Part shown: piece after piece, positions 46,630 through 55,987 of the stretch
Numbering within the stretch: position 1 is the stretch's first letter
Layout of the letters: each line of letters starts with the position of its first letter
Assembly: GCA_947498415.1 (NCBI GenBank)
Contig: CANMKB010000003.1
Coordinates: 496,001-560,000 of the forward strand
DNA length: 64,000 nucleotides
Reading direction: 5' to 3'
From: an uncultured Paracoccaceae bacterium
GTDB taxonomy: Bacteria > Pseudomonadota > Alphaproteobacteria > Rhodobacterales > Rhodobacteraceae
The notes under the pieces: generated by a model
The model's input: the letters and a program-made list of their open reading frames with translations, nothing else
Told to the model about the DNA's origin: nothing
The model's database searches: none
Program-made: the position numbers and the translations under genes

Positions 46630-49600
46630 ATGACCGCGCAATTTGTGACCGTTGGGGGCGCTCCCGAAGGCTATGACGCCCGCCTGATCCTCGAAGAGCT
46701 AGAGCAAACCGGCAAGCCGGTGGTGCATGTGGCGCGGGATGATAAACGGCTTGCAGCGTTGAAGGCTGCTTTGGCTTTCTTTCGTCCTGACATCCCGGTG
46801 ATCACATTCCCGGGGTGGGATTGTTTGCCCTATGACCGTGTGTCGCCCAATGCTGATATCTCTGCCGCCCGCATGGCGACCCTGGCCGGGCTCGTGCATG
46901 GGATGCCGGGCAACTACGTGTTGCTGACGACATTGAACGCAGCCACCCAGCGCGTGCCGGCGCGGTCGATCCTAAAAGATGCGGCGTTTCGGGCGCAGGT
47001 TGACTACCGGATCGACGAAAAAGAATTACGTGCTTTCCTTGTGCGCATGGGATTTACCCAAGCGCCCACAGTGATGGAGCCGGGGGACTATGCGGTTCGC
47101 GGAGGGATCATTGATATTTTCCCACCCGGCGACGGAGGCCCGGTGCGCCTTGATCTCTTTGGCGACGTGTTGGATGGCGCCCGCCGGTTTGATCCGGTCA
47201 GCCAACGCACCACGGAAAAGCTTGATCTGATCGAACTTGCACCTGTCTCCGAGGTGATCCTGGATGAGGCCGCCATTCGCCGGTTCCGTCAGAATTATCG
47301 CATCGAATTTGGGGCCGCGGGCACTGATGACCCTTTGTATGAGGCTGTTTCTGCAGGCCGCAAACACCAAGGTGTAGAACATTGGTTGCCGTTCTTTCAT
47401 GATACGTTGGAAACCCTGTTTGATTATCTGCCAGAGGCGACGATTTCGCTGGATGATCAAATTGATGCCATGCGTGTGGCGCGATGGGAATCGGTTGCTG
47501 ATCAATACGAAACCCGCAAACACGCGCTGAGCCAAAAGAAGCGATTGGATTCTGTTTACAAGCCTGTGCCGCCAGAGCTTTTGTACATGGATGACGCCGC
47601 ATGGGATGCGGCTGTTGCAGATCGCAGGGTGCTTGGGTTTAAACCTTTGCCGCAGGCGTCTGGCCCCGGGGCGATTGATAAAATGGGCCGGATTGGCCGT
47701 AATTTTGCACCAGAACGCCAACAGGAAAGTATTAGTCTTTTCGGTAGCTTAGCTTCACATATTAAGGCAAAGCTTCCGAATGGGCCGGTGGTTGTGGCAT
47801 CATATTCTGAAGGTGCCCGAGAACGCCTAAGTGGCTTGATCCAAGACGAAGGCCTCGCTGAAACCATCGAGATCAACGATGCCGCGCGGATTGGAAAATC
47901 TGGCCTGTACTTGGCGGTTTGGGCGCTGGAAAACGGGTTTGAGGCCCCAGGGCTGACTGTTATTTCAGAACAGGATGTTTTGGGGGATCGTTTGATCCGT
48001 GCGCCGCGTAAACGTCGCAAAGCTGAGAACTTTCTGACCGAAACCCAATCCATGTCACCCGGTGATTTGATTGTGCATGTCGATCATGGGATTGGCCGCT
48101 TTCATGGGCTAGAGGTGATCACAGCAGCCGGTGCTGCGCATGAATGTATCAGTCTGGAATACGCTGAAAACTCAAAGCTTTATCTACCCGTTGAAAACAT
48201 CGAATTGCTGTCAAAATACGGCCATGATGAAGGGTTTCTTGATAAACTAGGTGGTGGCGCGTGGCAGGCCAAAAAGGCCAAGCTAAAGGAACGCATCCGC
48301 GAGATGGCGGACAAGTTGATCCGCGTGGCTGCCGAACGTGCGCTGCGCCGTGCCCCGGTTTTAGAAGCGCCCGAGCACGCGTGGGAGGCCTTTGCCGCCC
48401 GGTTCCCATATCAAGAAACCGATGACCAGCTGCACGCCATTCAAGATGTCATGGCAGATTTGACGGCAGGATTGCCAATGGATCGTCTGGTCTGTGGAGA
48501 TGTGGGCTTTGGCAAAACCGAAGTGGCCATGCGTGCTGCCTTTGCAGCGGCCATGAGCGGAATGCAAGTGGCGGTGATTGCGCCAACCACCTTGCTTGCG
48601 CGCCAGCACTATAAAAGCTTTGCCGAACGTTTCCGGGGTTTTCCTTTGGAAGTCAGAAGCTTATCTCGGTTTGTTTCGGCCAAAGAGGCAGATAAAACCC
48701 GTGATGGCTTGTCGCGGGGAACAGTGGATGTGGTTGTCGGGACACATGCGTTGCTGGCTAAAAACGTGCGGTTTGAAAACCTTGGCTTGCTGATTGTGGA
48801 TGAAGAACAGCACTTTGGAGTGGGCCACAAGGAACGCCTGAAACAGATGCGGTCTGATGTGCATGTGCTGACTCTTACCGCGACGCCCATTCCGCGGACA
48901 TTGCAGCTATCGCTGTCTGGGGTGCGTGATCTGTCGATCATTGGAACGCCACCGGTGGATCGTTTGGCGATCCGCACATACGTCAGCGAGTTTGATGCCG
49001 TCACCATCCGCGAGGCGCTGTTGCGCGAACATTATCGCGGGGGCCAAAGCTTTTATGTGGTGCCGCGGATCTCTGACTTGCCGGAAATCGAAGAGTTTCT
49101 AAAGGAACAACTGCCAGAACTGTCTTATGTCGTGGCCCATGGCCAGATGGCAGCAGGCGAACTGGATGACCGGATGAATGCCTTTTACGACGGCAAATAC
49201 GATGTGTTGCTGGCCACTACGATTGTCGAATCCGGTCTGGATATTCCGACAGCCAACACAATGGTGGTGCACCGCGCTGATATGTTTGGCCTAAGTCAGT
49301 TGTATCAAATCCGCGGGCGTGTGGGCCGATCAAAGGCGCGTGCCTATGCCTATCTGACAACCAAACCTCGCAAGAAACTGACACCGGCGGCTGAAAAACG
49401 TCTGCGTGTGCTCGGGTCGCTGGATACCTTGGGGGCAGGGTTCACTCTTGCGTCGCAAGACCTTGATATTCGGGGCGCAGGCAACCTTTTGGGCGAAGAG
49501 CAATCGGGCCAGATGCGTGACGTGGGCTATGAGCTATATCAATCTATGCTTGAAGAGGCGATTGCCAAGATCAAATCGGGCGCGGCCGAAGGGCTTTCAG

Positions 49601-50061
49601 ATGTGGATGATCAGTGGGCACCTCAGATCAATCTGGGTGTGCCGGTTCTGATCCCCGAGGCCTACGTGCCTGATCTTGATGTGCGCCTGGGTCTGTATCG
49701 TCGTCTTAGTGGCTTGTCCAAAAAGGTTGAACTCGAAGGCTTTGCAGCGGAACTGATTGACCGCTTTGGCAAACTTCCGAAAGAGGTGAACACGTTGCTA
49801 CTGGTCGTGCGCATCAAAGCGATGTGTAAGAAAGCCGGGATCGCCAAACTGGATGGCGGGCCAAAGGGCGCGACGATTCAGTTCCACAATGACAAATTCA
49901 AAAGCCCGCAGGGGCTTGTGGAATTCATCACAGAACAAAAGGGTTTGGCCAAGATCAAAGACAACAAGATCGTTGTCCGACGTGATTGGAAATCTGATGC
50001 AGACAAGATCAAAGGTGGCTTTGCCATTGCCCGTGATCTTGCCGTGAAGTCAAAGGTTTAA
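46630..50061 (+). CDS. mfd: transcription-repair coupling factor Mfd
   Basis: 1143 residues, full length. N-terminal UvrB-like modules (FPGWDCLPYDRVSPNADI), the RNA-polymerase-interacting CarD-like domain starting at DLIVHVDHGIGRFHGLE, and the RecG-like translocase with Walker A CGDVGFGKTE at about 623 and DEEQHFG as the DExH-like motif. The C-terminal TRCF domain (VPVLIPEAYVPDLDVRLGLYRRL) is present. It removes stalled polymerase and recruits UvrA. The stop overlaps that of the convergent MFS gene. Confidence 0.97.
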   Translation: MTAQFVTVGGAPEGYDARLILEELEQTGKPVVHVARDDKRLAALKAALAFFRPDIPVITFPGWDCLPYDRVSPNADISAARMATLAGLVHGMPGNYVLLTTLNAATQRVPARSILKDAAFRAQVDYRIDEKELRAFLVRMGFTQAPTVMEPGDYAVRGGIIDIFPPGDGGPVRLDLFGDVLDGARRFDPVSQRTTEKLDLIELAPVSEVILDEAAIRRFRQNYRIEFGAAGTDDPLYEAVSAGRKHQGVEHWLPFFHDTLETLFDYLPEATISLDDQIDAMRVARWESVADQYETRKHALSQKKRLDSVYKPVPPELLYMDDAAWDAAVADRRVLGFKPLPQASGPGAIDKMGRIGRNFAPERQQESISLFGSLASHIKAKLPNGPVVVASYSEGARERLSGLIQDEGLAETIEINDAARIGKSGLYLAVWALENGFEAPGLTVISEQDVLGDRLIRAPRKRRKAENFLTETQSMSPGDLIVHVDHGIGRFHGLEVITAAGAAHECISLEYAENSKLYLPVENIELLSKYGHDEGFLDKLGGGAWQAKKAKLKERIREMADKLIRVAAERALRRAPVLEAPEHAWEAFAARFPYQETDDQLHAIQDVMADLTAGLPMDRLVCGDVGFGKTEVAMRAAFAAAMSGMQVAVIAPTTLLARQHYKSFAERFRGFPLEVRSLSRFVSAKEADKTRDGLSRGTVDVVVGTHALLAKNVRFENLGLLIVDEEQHFGVGHKERLKQMRSDVHVLTLTATPIPRTLQLSLSGVRDLSIIGTPPVDRLAIRTYVSEFDAVTIREALLREHYRGGQSFYVVPRISDLPEIEEFLKEQLPELSYVVAHGQMAAGELDDRMNAFYDGKYDVLLATTIVESGLDIPTANTMVVHRADMFGLSQLYQIRGRVGRSKARAYAYLTTKPRKKLTPAAEKRLRVLGSLDTLGAGFTLASQDLDIRGAGNLLGEEQSGQMRDVGYELYQSMLEEAIAKIKSGAAEGLSDVDDQWAPQINLGVPVLIPEAYVPDLDVRLGLYRRLSGLSKKVELEGFAAELIDRFGKLPKEVNTLLLVVRIKAMCKKAGIAKLDGGPKGATIQFHNDKFKSPQGLVEFITEQKGLAKIKDNKIVVRRDWKSDADKIKGGFAIARDLAVKSKV

Positions 50062-51269
50062 GCCTGTTGAGCTGCTGGTGTCACGCGTGGCCCCAGGCGC
50101 AGCATCAGCATCAGAGCAATCATCTGAAACACCAAGACACCGATCAGCAACGACAGCGGTGTGCCATCAAAACTCAGGCTGATGGGCATCGCAAAAGCGG
50201 CTGCGCCCACGGTGGCCACGGCACTGCTGATGGATGCGGCCATGCCAGCGATATGGCCCAGCGGCTCCATCGCGAGCGCATTCAGGTTTCCGAACACAAA
50301 TCCAATCGACAGAAACAGCGTGGTGGTCCATGCAAAGAACACCCAAACATTCATGGCGCCAGAAAGCCACAGAGCCAACGCAATGGTTGATGTGGCCGCA
50401 ATCCCGATCAAAGCAGATTTGATCAGGATTCGCATTCCGAATTTCAACACAAGCTTGCCGTTGATCACGCTCGCAGGCATCGACAAAAGGGCAGAGGCGG
50501 CAAAGAACAGCGGGAACCGGGCTTCCATGTCAAAGGTCTGGGCGTAAACGGGCTGCACCATTGAAACAATCGAAAACAGCGCGGAATACACCATCATCTG
50601 TGTGGCCACCGAAAAGCGGAACACGCGGTTTGCAAAACATTCCTTCAAAGCAGACCAAATCGTGCGCGCGGACAAAGGTTTTCGTTTCTCGCGGGGGTGG
50701 GTTTCTGGTTGGCGCAGGCCAAGCCATAGGCTGCCAACCAACGCAAAAATCGCGAAAGAAAAGAAGATTGCGCGCCAGCCAAAGAGGTTCATCACAGCTT
50801 GCCCCATGGATGGGGCAATTGCAGGCACCAGCGCGAAAACGGTCATGGCAAAAGACATGATCGAGGCCATTTTTTCACCCGAGTATAAATCTCGAACCAT
50901 CGCCAAACTGGCAATCCGTGGCCCCGCCACGGCAAGGCCTTGCAGGAAACGCCCAGCCAAAACGCCCTCTAGATCTGTGGCCAATCCAGCCCACAGCGCC
51001 CCCAGCGTGTAAAAGGCAAATCCTAACAAAATAATGATTTTGCGGCCGTAAGCATCAGACAGCGGCCCTGCAAAAAACGTGCCGACCCCCATGCCCAACA
51101 CAAAAATGCCCACAACCAGCGTGGCATTCTCTGGCTCAAGCGGGCTTAGCTCTGCACCCATTTGTGTCAGTGCAGGCAACATCGCGTCAATCGACAGCGC
51201 GATGGTGGAAAATAGCATTGCGATCAAAGCAATGAATTCGGCTTGCCCGAGGCGGGGTTTTGTCGACAT
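50058..51269 (-). CDS. Bcr/CflA-type MFS exporter
   Basis: 403 residues, twelve hydrophobic segments. GPLSDAYGRKIIILLG is the MFS loop 2-3 signature and RFLQGLAVAGPRIASLAMVRDL is the Bcr/CflA drug:H+ antiporter motif. The ATG at 51269 has AAAGGA upstream; the frame continues to 51308 without likely signals. Its stop codon shares three bases with the mfd stop (50058-50061). Substrate unknown. Confidence 0.88.
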   Translation of the reverse strand: MSTKPRLGQAEFIALIAMLFSTIALSIDAMLPALTQMGAELSPLEPENATLVVGIFVLGMGVGTFFAGPLSDAYGRKIIILLGFAFYTLGALWAGLATDLEGVLAGRFLQGLAVAGPRIASLAMVRDLYSGEKMASIMSFAMTVFALVPAIAPSMGQAVMNLFGWRAIFFSFAIFALVGSLWLGLRQPETHPREKRKPLSARTIWSALKECFANRVFRFSVATQMMVYSALFSIVSMVQPVYAQTFDMEARFPLFFAASALLSMPASVINGKLVLKFGMRILIKSALIGIAATSTIALALWLSGAMNVWVFFAWTTTLFLSIGFVFGNLNALAMEPLGHIAGMAASISSAVATVGAAAFAMPISLSFDGTPLSLLIGVLVFQMIALMLMLRLGPRVTPAAQQA

Positions 51270-51432
51270 GACAAATCCTTTGAATTTGGGGGGACCAGAG
51301 CAAGCCAAAAGAAACAGCGGCGTGCTGAGATCAAGGTGTTACCTTAGCTTGGCTTGCGTCAGGTGCAAGTCCGGAGGCGCAGGGTTTGCGAAAAGCCAAC
51401 ATGCGAAAACGCATGGGGTCACAGTATCGGAG

Positions 51433-52086
51433 TTAACTGTCTGTTTGTTGCTCGCGCAAATCTGAGATCACTTTGCGCCACAAGTCTGGGGGTTGTGCCC
51501 CAGGTACCGCATGACGGCCACCAACGATAAAGGTGGGTACCGAATTTACACCCATTTCACGTGCAGTTGCATCGCGCTGTTTAATGTCATCCAGATCAGA
51601 GTCGGTTTTCAGCAACCGGGTCACAACAGAGGCATCCATGCCCACGCTGTCAGCCAAATCCGCCAGAACTTCGTGATCGCCAATATCGCGACCTTCGATG
51701 AAGTAGGCTTTGAACATCGCGTCTACGATTGCGTTCTGTTTGCCCTCAAGGCGGGCCCAATGGATCAGGCGATGTGCATCAAGCGTATTTGGCGTGCGTT
51801 TGATGTCACCCACATTCAAGGGGATATTGTTTGATTTGGCGTGCTCTACGATCTGGGAATAGACCTTAACAGCGTTCTCTTGTCCGCCGAATTTGGTTTC
51901 CAGATAGTCTGCGCGATCCATGCCATCTGTTGGCATGTCGGGGTTCAGCTGGAATGGGTGCCATTCCACCAAAAAGGGATGATCCCCTTCGGCTTCGAGT
52001 GCGCGGTCCAACAGGGTTTTCCCGATATAGCACCAAGGGCAGATCGGGTCGGACATAATGTCAAGTTTGACGGGCTGATGTGCCAT
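51433..52086 (-). CDS. FrnE-like DsbA-family oxidoreductase
   Basis: 217 residues, thioredoxin fold with helical insertion. The CPWC active site is at C16/C19 (SDPICPWCY), and GVNSVPTFIVGGRHAVPGAQPP holds the cis-proline and FrnE tail. No signal peptide, so it is cytoplasmic, like FrnE proteins in Deinococcus and Streptomyces. The ATG at 52086 lies 26 bases within the end of the acyl-CoA ligase gene, so both are one unit. Likely disulfide or isomerase chemistry; partner unknown. Confidence 0.87.
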   Translation of the reverse strand: MAHQPVKLDIMSDPICPWCYIGKTLLDRALEAEGDHPFLVEWHPFQLNPDMPTDGMDRADYLETKFGGQENAVKVYSQIVEHAKSNNIPLNVGDIKRTPNTLDAHRLIHWARLEGKQNAIVDAMFKAYFIEGRDIGDHEVLADLADSVGMDASVVTRLLKTDSDLDDIKQRDATAREMGVNSVPTFIVGGRHAVPGAQPPDLWRKVISDLREQQTDS

Positions 52087-53599
52087 GTTGGGCCTCGTAA
52101 ATTTCACGCAGTTTCTTGCGGGATAATTTACCATTTGCGTTCACCGGCAAATGGTCAAGTTGCAAGAAGAGTCTTGGCTGCTTGTAGCGAGCCAAATGCG
52201 ATTTGGCAAAGGCTTCCACGGTGGATGCCGAAACCGTGTTTGGCGCACTGTAAAAGGCTGCAATCAAACGCACATTTTGTTTGACTTCAACGTCAATCAC
52301 CCCAACCTGATCAAGGCCCGGACATTGGGCAAGGATGGTCTCTACTTCAAGAGGCGACACGCGATACCCGCCTGCGTTCATTAGATCATCGGCACGGCCG
52401 TGATAGGCAAGGCTGCCATCGTCTTGCAGTGCGCCTAAATCACCGGTCAGAAACCAATCGCCTGCAAATCGAGCCGCTGTCCCGTCTGGATCGTTGAAGT
52501 AGCCCAGCATCAACCCGGTTTCGTCTTGGTGAATGGCAATCTGCCCAATGGTGCCATGTGGGGCAGGAGTACCGTTTTCGACTATTGCGATGTGACGGCC
52601 TGTTTGTGGGAACCCAAGCGTGTCTTTGGGGGCAGGTTTGTCAGGGCTTCCCGATACAAATGTCGAGCATTCTGACATGCCATAAGCCTCGTGAATATCG
52701 GTGCCTGTCGCATCATGCCACGCGCGCCGCAGGGGGGCTGAAAGCTTTTCGCCCGCTGAAAGCCCATGGCGCAGGTGGGGCAGCGCAAGTTGCGCGGACG
52801 GCGCTAAAAGCCTGCGATACACACCGGGTACCGCTGCAAAAAGGCTGGCTTTGTGTTTCGTTAGGATGGCGGGCAGATCTGCTAAGTCTGTGTTGGGCTC
52901 CAAGATCAAACTCGTGGCCCCAACGCTCCAAGGGTCAAGCAACCCAGCGCCCAGCGTAAACGACCAATTGAATGCGCCTGCATGTAGCATTCGGTCCTTT
53001 GCATTTAGCCCATACCAGCCTTGATGCATCATTCTGCGGGCCCAAATGGCGCGATGCGCGTGCACCACTGCTTGCGGGGTGCCAGAGGTGCCCGACGTGA
53101 AGATGATATAGGCGGGCCGATTAGCATCCCCCATATGGAACGTCGCTGGGGGCAGGTTGTAAAAGCCGCGCAGCACGTCTGTAGTGATCACTGGGCTGTC
53201 GACCGCGCCAAGCGCCTGCTCTGGCGCATGAATGATGGCTTTTGGCGCGACAACAGTGATCAGCTTGGCCACTTCCTGTTCGGTTAACATCGAAGATGTG
53301 GGCACAGGCACAAGACCCGCTGCAATACAGCCAAGATAGGCTATCGGAAACTCTACCGTATTGCCCACACGCATCAAAACCCGATCACCGGGGGTAAGAC
53401 CTTGTTGCAACAGCCCGTTGGCCGTGCCGAGAACAGCGCGTTGCAAAACGCGATAACTGAAATCCGTTTGGTCATCTTTCGATACAACCGATAGCGCGGT
53501 TTTATCGGCGCAGGCCTCTGCGTGTGACATTACATAGGCTGCCAAGTTAAACCGGCTGGGGCAGGGCGCGTGTGGGGCCGTATGGAATTCAGATAACAT
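52061..53599 (-). CDS. AMP-dependent acyl/aryl-CoA ligase
   Basis: 512 residues, ANL superfamily. P-loop motif IIFTSGTSGTPQAVVHAHR, AYGMSECSTF, GDWFLTGDLG, hinge HGRADDLMNAGGYRVSP, and the catalytic lysine in NANGKLSRKK. The opening RFNLAAYVM... and overall plan resemble benzoate-CoA-type ligases. ATG 53599 with GAGG just before it. It is divergent from an XRE-cupin regulator (114 bases) that may control it, and overlaps the FrnE-like gene. Acid substrate not inferable. Confidence 0.88.
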   Translation of the reverse strand: MLSEFHTAPHAPCPSRFNLAAYVMSHAEACADKTALSVVSKDDQTDFSYRVLQRAVLGTANGLLQQGLTPGDRVLMRVGNTVEFPIAYLGCIAAGLVPVPTSSMLTEQEVAKLITVVAPKAIIHAPEQALGAVDSPVITTDVLRGFYNLPPATFHMGDANRPAYIIFTSGTSGTPQAVVHAHRAIWARRMMHQGWYGLNAKDRMLHAGAFNWSFTLGAGLLDPWSVGATSLILEPNTDLADLPAILTKHKASLFAAVPGVYRRLLAPSAQLALPHLRHGLSAGEKLSAPLRRAWHDATGTDIHEAYGMSECSTFVSGSPDKPAPKDTLGFPQTGRHIAIVENGTPAPHGTIGQIAIHQDETGLMLGYFNDPDGTAARFAGDWFLTGDLGALQDDGSLAYHGRADDLMNAGGYRVSPLEVETILAQCPGLDQVGVIDVEVKQNVRLIAAFYSAPNTVSASTVEAFAKSHLARYKQPRLFLQLDHLPVNANGKLSRKKLREIYEAQHGTSARQT

Positions 53600-53713
53600 G
53601 GCCTCACTGCTAGGATCATACACCCCGTCAGGCAAGGCTGTAATCGGTGTGCCCTTGCGGCAAACCTTTGCGTTGCCTTGATGTTTTGCCGTCAGCGGCC
53701 TACAAACCCTGCC

Positions 53714-54337
53714 ATGACAAAATCTGACACGAAATCCCTGATCCAAGTGGCCCGTGAAAACGGCAGCCAAGACGAGGCTGAGCCGCTGAACCTAGGGGAG
53801 CGTGTGCGAGAGCTGCGCAAAGCCCGCAATTGGACACTCGAACAAGCTGCCAACCATGCCGGTTTGGCGCGTTCGACCTTGTCTAAGATTGAAAATGGTC
53901 AGATGTCTCCGACCTATGACGCATTGAAAAAGCTTGCCGAAGGGCTGGAGATTTCGGTGCCACAGTTGTTTACACCACCGGTGCGTGGCCAGATCAATGG
54001 ACGCATGGTGCTGACCAAACAGGGTGAGGGTGCGCATCGTCACACAACGACCTATGAGCACGAATTGCTTGCGGAAACGCTAACCAAAAAGAACATGTTG
54101 CCCTATCGCGCCCGTGTCCGGGCCCGCAGCATGGACGAGTTCGACGGCTGGGTGCGCCATGATGGCGAAGAGTTTTTGTATGTGCTCACGGGGGTCGTGA
54201 AACTATACACAGAATTCTATGAACCCATCGAAATGCGCCGCGGCGACAGTGCCTATTATGATGGCACCATGGGGCATAATGTGGTGTCGATCAGCGATGA
54301 AGATGCCAATATTCTTTGGGTGACGTCTTTGGTGTAA
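53714..54337 (+). CDS. XRE-cupin transcriptional regulator
   Basis: 207 residues. XRE helix-turn-helix at about 27-80 (RVRELRKARNWTLEQAANHAGLARSTLSKIENGQMSP), then a C-terminal cupin (about 125-200, DGEEFLYVLTGVVKLYTE ... RRGDSAYYDGTMGHNVV) that should bind a small effector. Members of the group (PuuR/SutR-like) repress amine or acid catabolism genes. It stands opposite the acyl-CoA ligase gene and two bases from the convergent DUF1638 gene. The frame is open to 53678. Confidence 0.87.
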   Translation: MTKSDTKSLIQVARENGSQDEAEPLNLGERVRELRKARNWTLEQAANHAGLARSTLSKIENGQMSPTYDALKKLAEGLEISVPQLFTPPVRGQINGRMVLTKQGEGAHRHTTTYEHELLAETLTKKNMLPYRARVRARSMDEFDGWVRHDGEEFLYVLTGVVKLYTEFYEPIEMRRGDSAYYDGTMGHNVVSISDEDANILWVTSLV

Positions 54338-54338
54338 C

Positions 54339-54989
54339 CTATTGCTTTGATGCGTTTTTCAGCGTTGATGCAAGATCTCCATAGCCGGTGAAACGATATT
54401 CAAACGCGAGCTCTAGACGGTCTGCACAATCTTTGGCTTTTTCCAGCAAAGCTGGGTCTTTGGTCTGCGCCTGATAGACAAGCTTTTCATAGTTGCCAAA
54501 GATCATGTCGCGCAGTTCTGGGTGACGATCCAGCCCCATGGGCTTCCAGACAAAGGCATCAAACTGGCGCACCAGAAAGTCGGTTAGATAGAAGGCTGTG
54601 AATTCAGTTTCACTGATCTTGGCAAAGGCATCGTTGCCTTCAAAGAAACTATAGCAATGCGGGCCTTCGACCATTTTCACGCCCAGCTCGGCGCAGGTGT
54701 TTTGCAACAGGCCGCCGGTGCCGCAATCCGCGTAGACCACAAAGATCTCGTCGTAATTGGGGCGATGTTTAAGTACCGCCGATCGTACCGCTTCGGGAAT
54801 TTTATCCGGTTGAATGTGGTAGATGGCCGGGAGGCAAATCAGCGTCATGTGATCCCAGCCGTTCATTTCTTTCAGGGCCAGAATTTCACGCGCTAAGGCC
54901 CCGCAAGCAATCAATAAAATTGATCCGACGTCATCAGGTGACGGCGCAAGGCCCTCATGTGTCAGCGCGATGTCGTCCAGTTTGCTCAC
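54339..54989 (-). CDS. DUF1638 protein of the corrinoid/methionine cluster
   Basis: About 216 residues, DUF1638. LLIACGALAREIL near the start, YADCGTGGLLQNTC and EGPHCYSFFEG in the middle carry several cysteines. Proteins of this family are found next to corrinoid methyltransferase genes; their task is not established. Start is uncertain: GTG at 54989 (GGAA upstream, seven bases) is preferred; TTG at 55010 abuts the upstream terminator. It lies downstream of the corrinoid protein gene on the same strand, after a terminator hairpin. Confidence 0.8.
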   Translation of the reverse strand: MSKLDDIALTHEGLAPSPDDVGSILLIACGALAREILALKEMNGWDHMTLICLPAIYHIQPDKIPEAVRSAVLKHRPNYDEIFVVYADCGTGGLLQNTCAELGVKMVEGPHCYSFFEGNDAFAKISETEFTAFYLTDFLVRQFDAFVWKPMGLDRHPELRDMIFGNYEKLVYQAQTKDPALLEKAKDCADRLELAFEYRFTGYGDLASTLKNASKQ

Positions 54990-55011
54990 AGGAAATTTCC
55001 GATCTTCCAAT

Positions 55012-55037
55012 AAAAAGGCCCACCAAATGGCGGGCCT
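55012..55037 (-). terminator. terminator after the corrinoid gene
   Basis: AGGCCCACC (55016-55024) against TGGCGGGCCT (55028-55037), one mismatch, with the A run 55012-55016 giving U's on the minus strand. It lies just before DUF1638, so read-through may set the ratio of the two proteins. Confidence 0.65.
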
Positions 55038-55062
55038 AATGTAACACGATTAGATGTGCAAA

Positions 55063-55761
55063 TCAGGCATTCGCCGAGTTGTGCTTGCGTGCCATGAATT
55101 CTTTGGCGGTTTCAACCGCAACCGCTGCGTCACGGCAATAGGCGTCTGCGCCAATCGCTGTGCTGAACTCTTCGTTCAATGGGGCGCCGCCCACCAGAAC
55201 GATATAATCTTCGCGGCGACCTTGCTCGACCAGCGTGTCGATCACAACCTTCATATAAGGCATGGTTGTCGTCAGCAGAGCGGACATTCCCAGAATATCG
55301 GCGTCTTCTTTTTCAAGCGCTTCAAGGTAGCTTTCGACGGCATTGTTGATACCGAGATCAACCACTTCAAAGCCTGCGCCTTCCATCATCATACCAACAA
55401 GGTTTTTGCCGATATCGTGGATGTCGCCTTTGACGGTGCCGATCACCATTTTACCCACACGAGGTGCGCCGGTTTCAGCCAGCAAAGGTTTCAGGATGGC
55501 CATGCCGCCCTTCATTGCGTTTGCTGCCAGCAGCACTTCTGGAACAAACAGAATACCATCACGGAAGTCGATGCCAACGATGGTCATACCGCCAACAAGC
55601 GCTTTGGTCAGCACTTCGTAAGGTTGCCAGCCACGCTCAAGAAGGATGTTCACACCTTCTTCGATTTCTTCTTTCATACCATCGTAAAGATCGTCGAACA
55701 TCTGTTCGACCAGTTCGTCGTCATTGAGTTCTGACAGGATGATATCTTCTTCGTCCGACAT
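55063..55761 (-). CDS. corrinoid-binding protein (methionine synthase B12 component / MtbC-like)
   Basis: 232 residues. Residues 12-95 are the helical cap domain and 103-225 the B12-binding Rossmann-like domain, with the base-off motif D113-x-H115-x-x-G118 in GDIHDIGKN, histidine ligating cobalt, then GMSALLTTT and VLVGGAPLN. It carries methyl groups as methylcobalamin. Together with the homocysteine methyltransferase at 57081 it fits the split methionine synthase described in Phaeobacter inhibens, where MetH domains are separate proteins. It may also accept methyls from the MttB-like enzyme at 14372. Confidence 0.92.
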   Translation of the reverse strand: MSDEEDIILSELNDDELVEQMFDDLYDGMKEEIEEGVNILLERGWQPYEVLTKALVGGMTIVGIDFRDGILFVPEVLLAANAMKGGMAILKPLLAETGAPRVGKMVIGTVKGDIHDIGKNLVGMMMEGAGFEVVDLGINNAVESYLEALEKEDADILGMSALLTTTMPYMKVVIDTLVEQGRREDYIVLVGGAPLNEEFSTAIGADAYCRDAAVAVETAKEFMARKHNSANA

Positions 55762-55774
55762 GTGCGTTCCCTAG

Positions 55775-55797
55775 CGAGATGGTCCGTATCGAGATGG
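55775..55797. promoter_or_regulatory. repeated 8-mer before the corrinoid gene
   Basis: CGAGATGG occurs at 55775-55782 and 55790-55797, a 15-base period, 14 bases from the corrinoid protein start (as CCATCTCG on its strand). It could be an operator or part of the 5' leader. The rest of the 226-base divergent region to 55987 shows no gene and no cobalamin riboswitch pattern that I can recognise. Confidence 0.25.
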
Positions 55798-55987
55798 CTC
55801 GGTACTCGGTGGTGTTTATTTCTGTTAACGATTTCGCGCGTTTTAGCCGCAGAGGGCTGTCTAAATAACGACATACGTGCGTTCGCTACCGACTTATAGG
55901 GGCATTCTTTCATGAATACTTTAGAAAAAGATTCATCGACATTATGTGTTTGATTGCAATTGTTCACTTTTTGTTCTAATTTTGGGT

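Noticed and set aside
55054..55734. 226-codon plus-strand frame opposite the corrinoid gene
   Set aside because: Phe/His-rich shadow of a conserved B12 protein.
55762..55987. Cobalamin riboswitch before the corrinoid protein gene
   Set aside because: No B12-box-like conserved segment and no long multi-stem aptamer could be seen.
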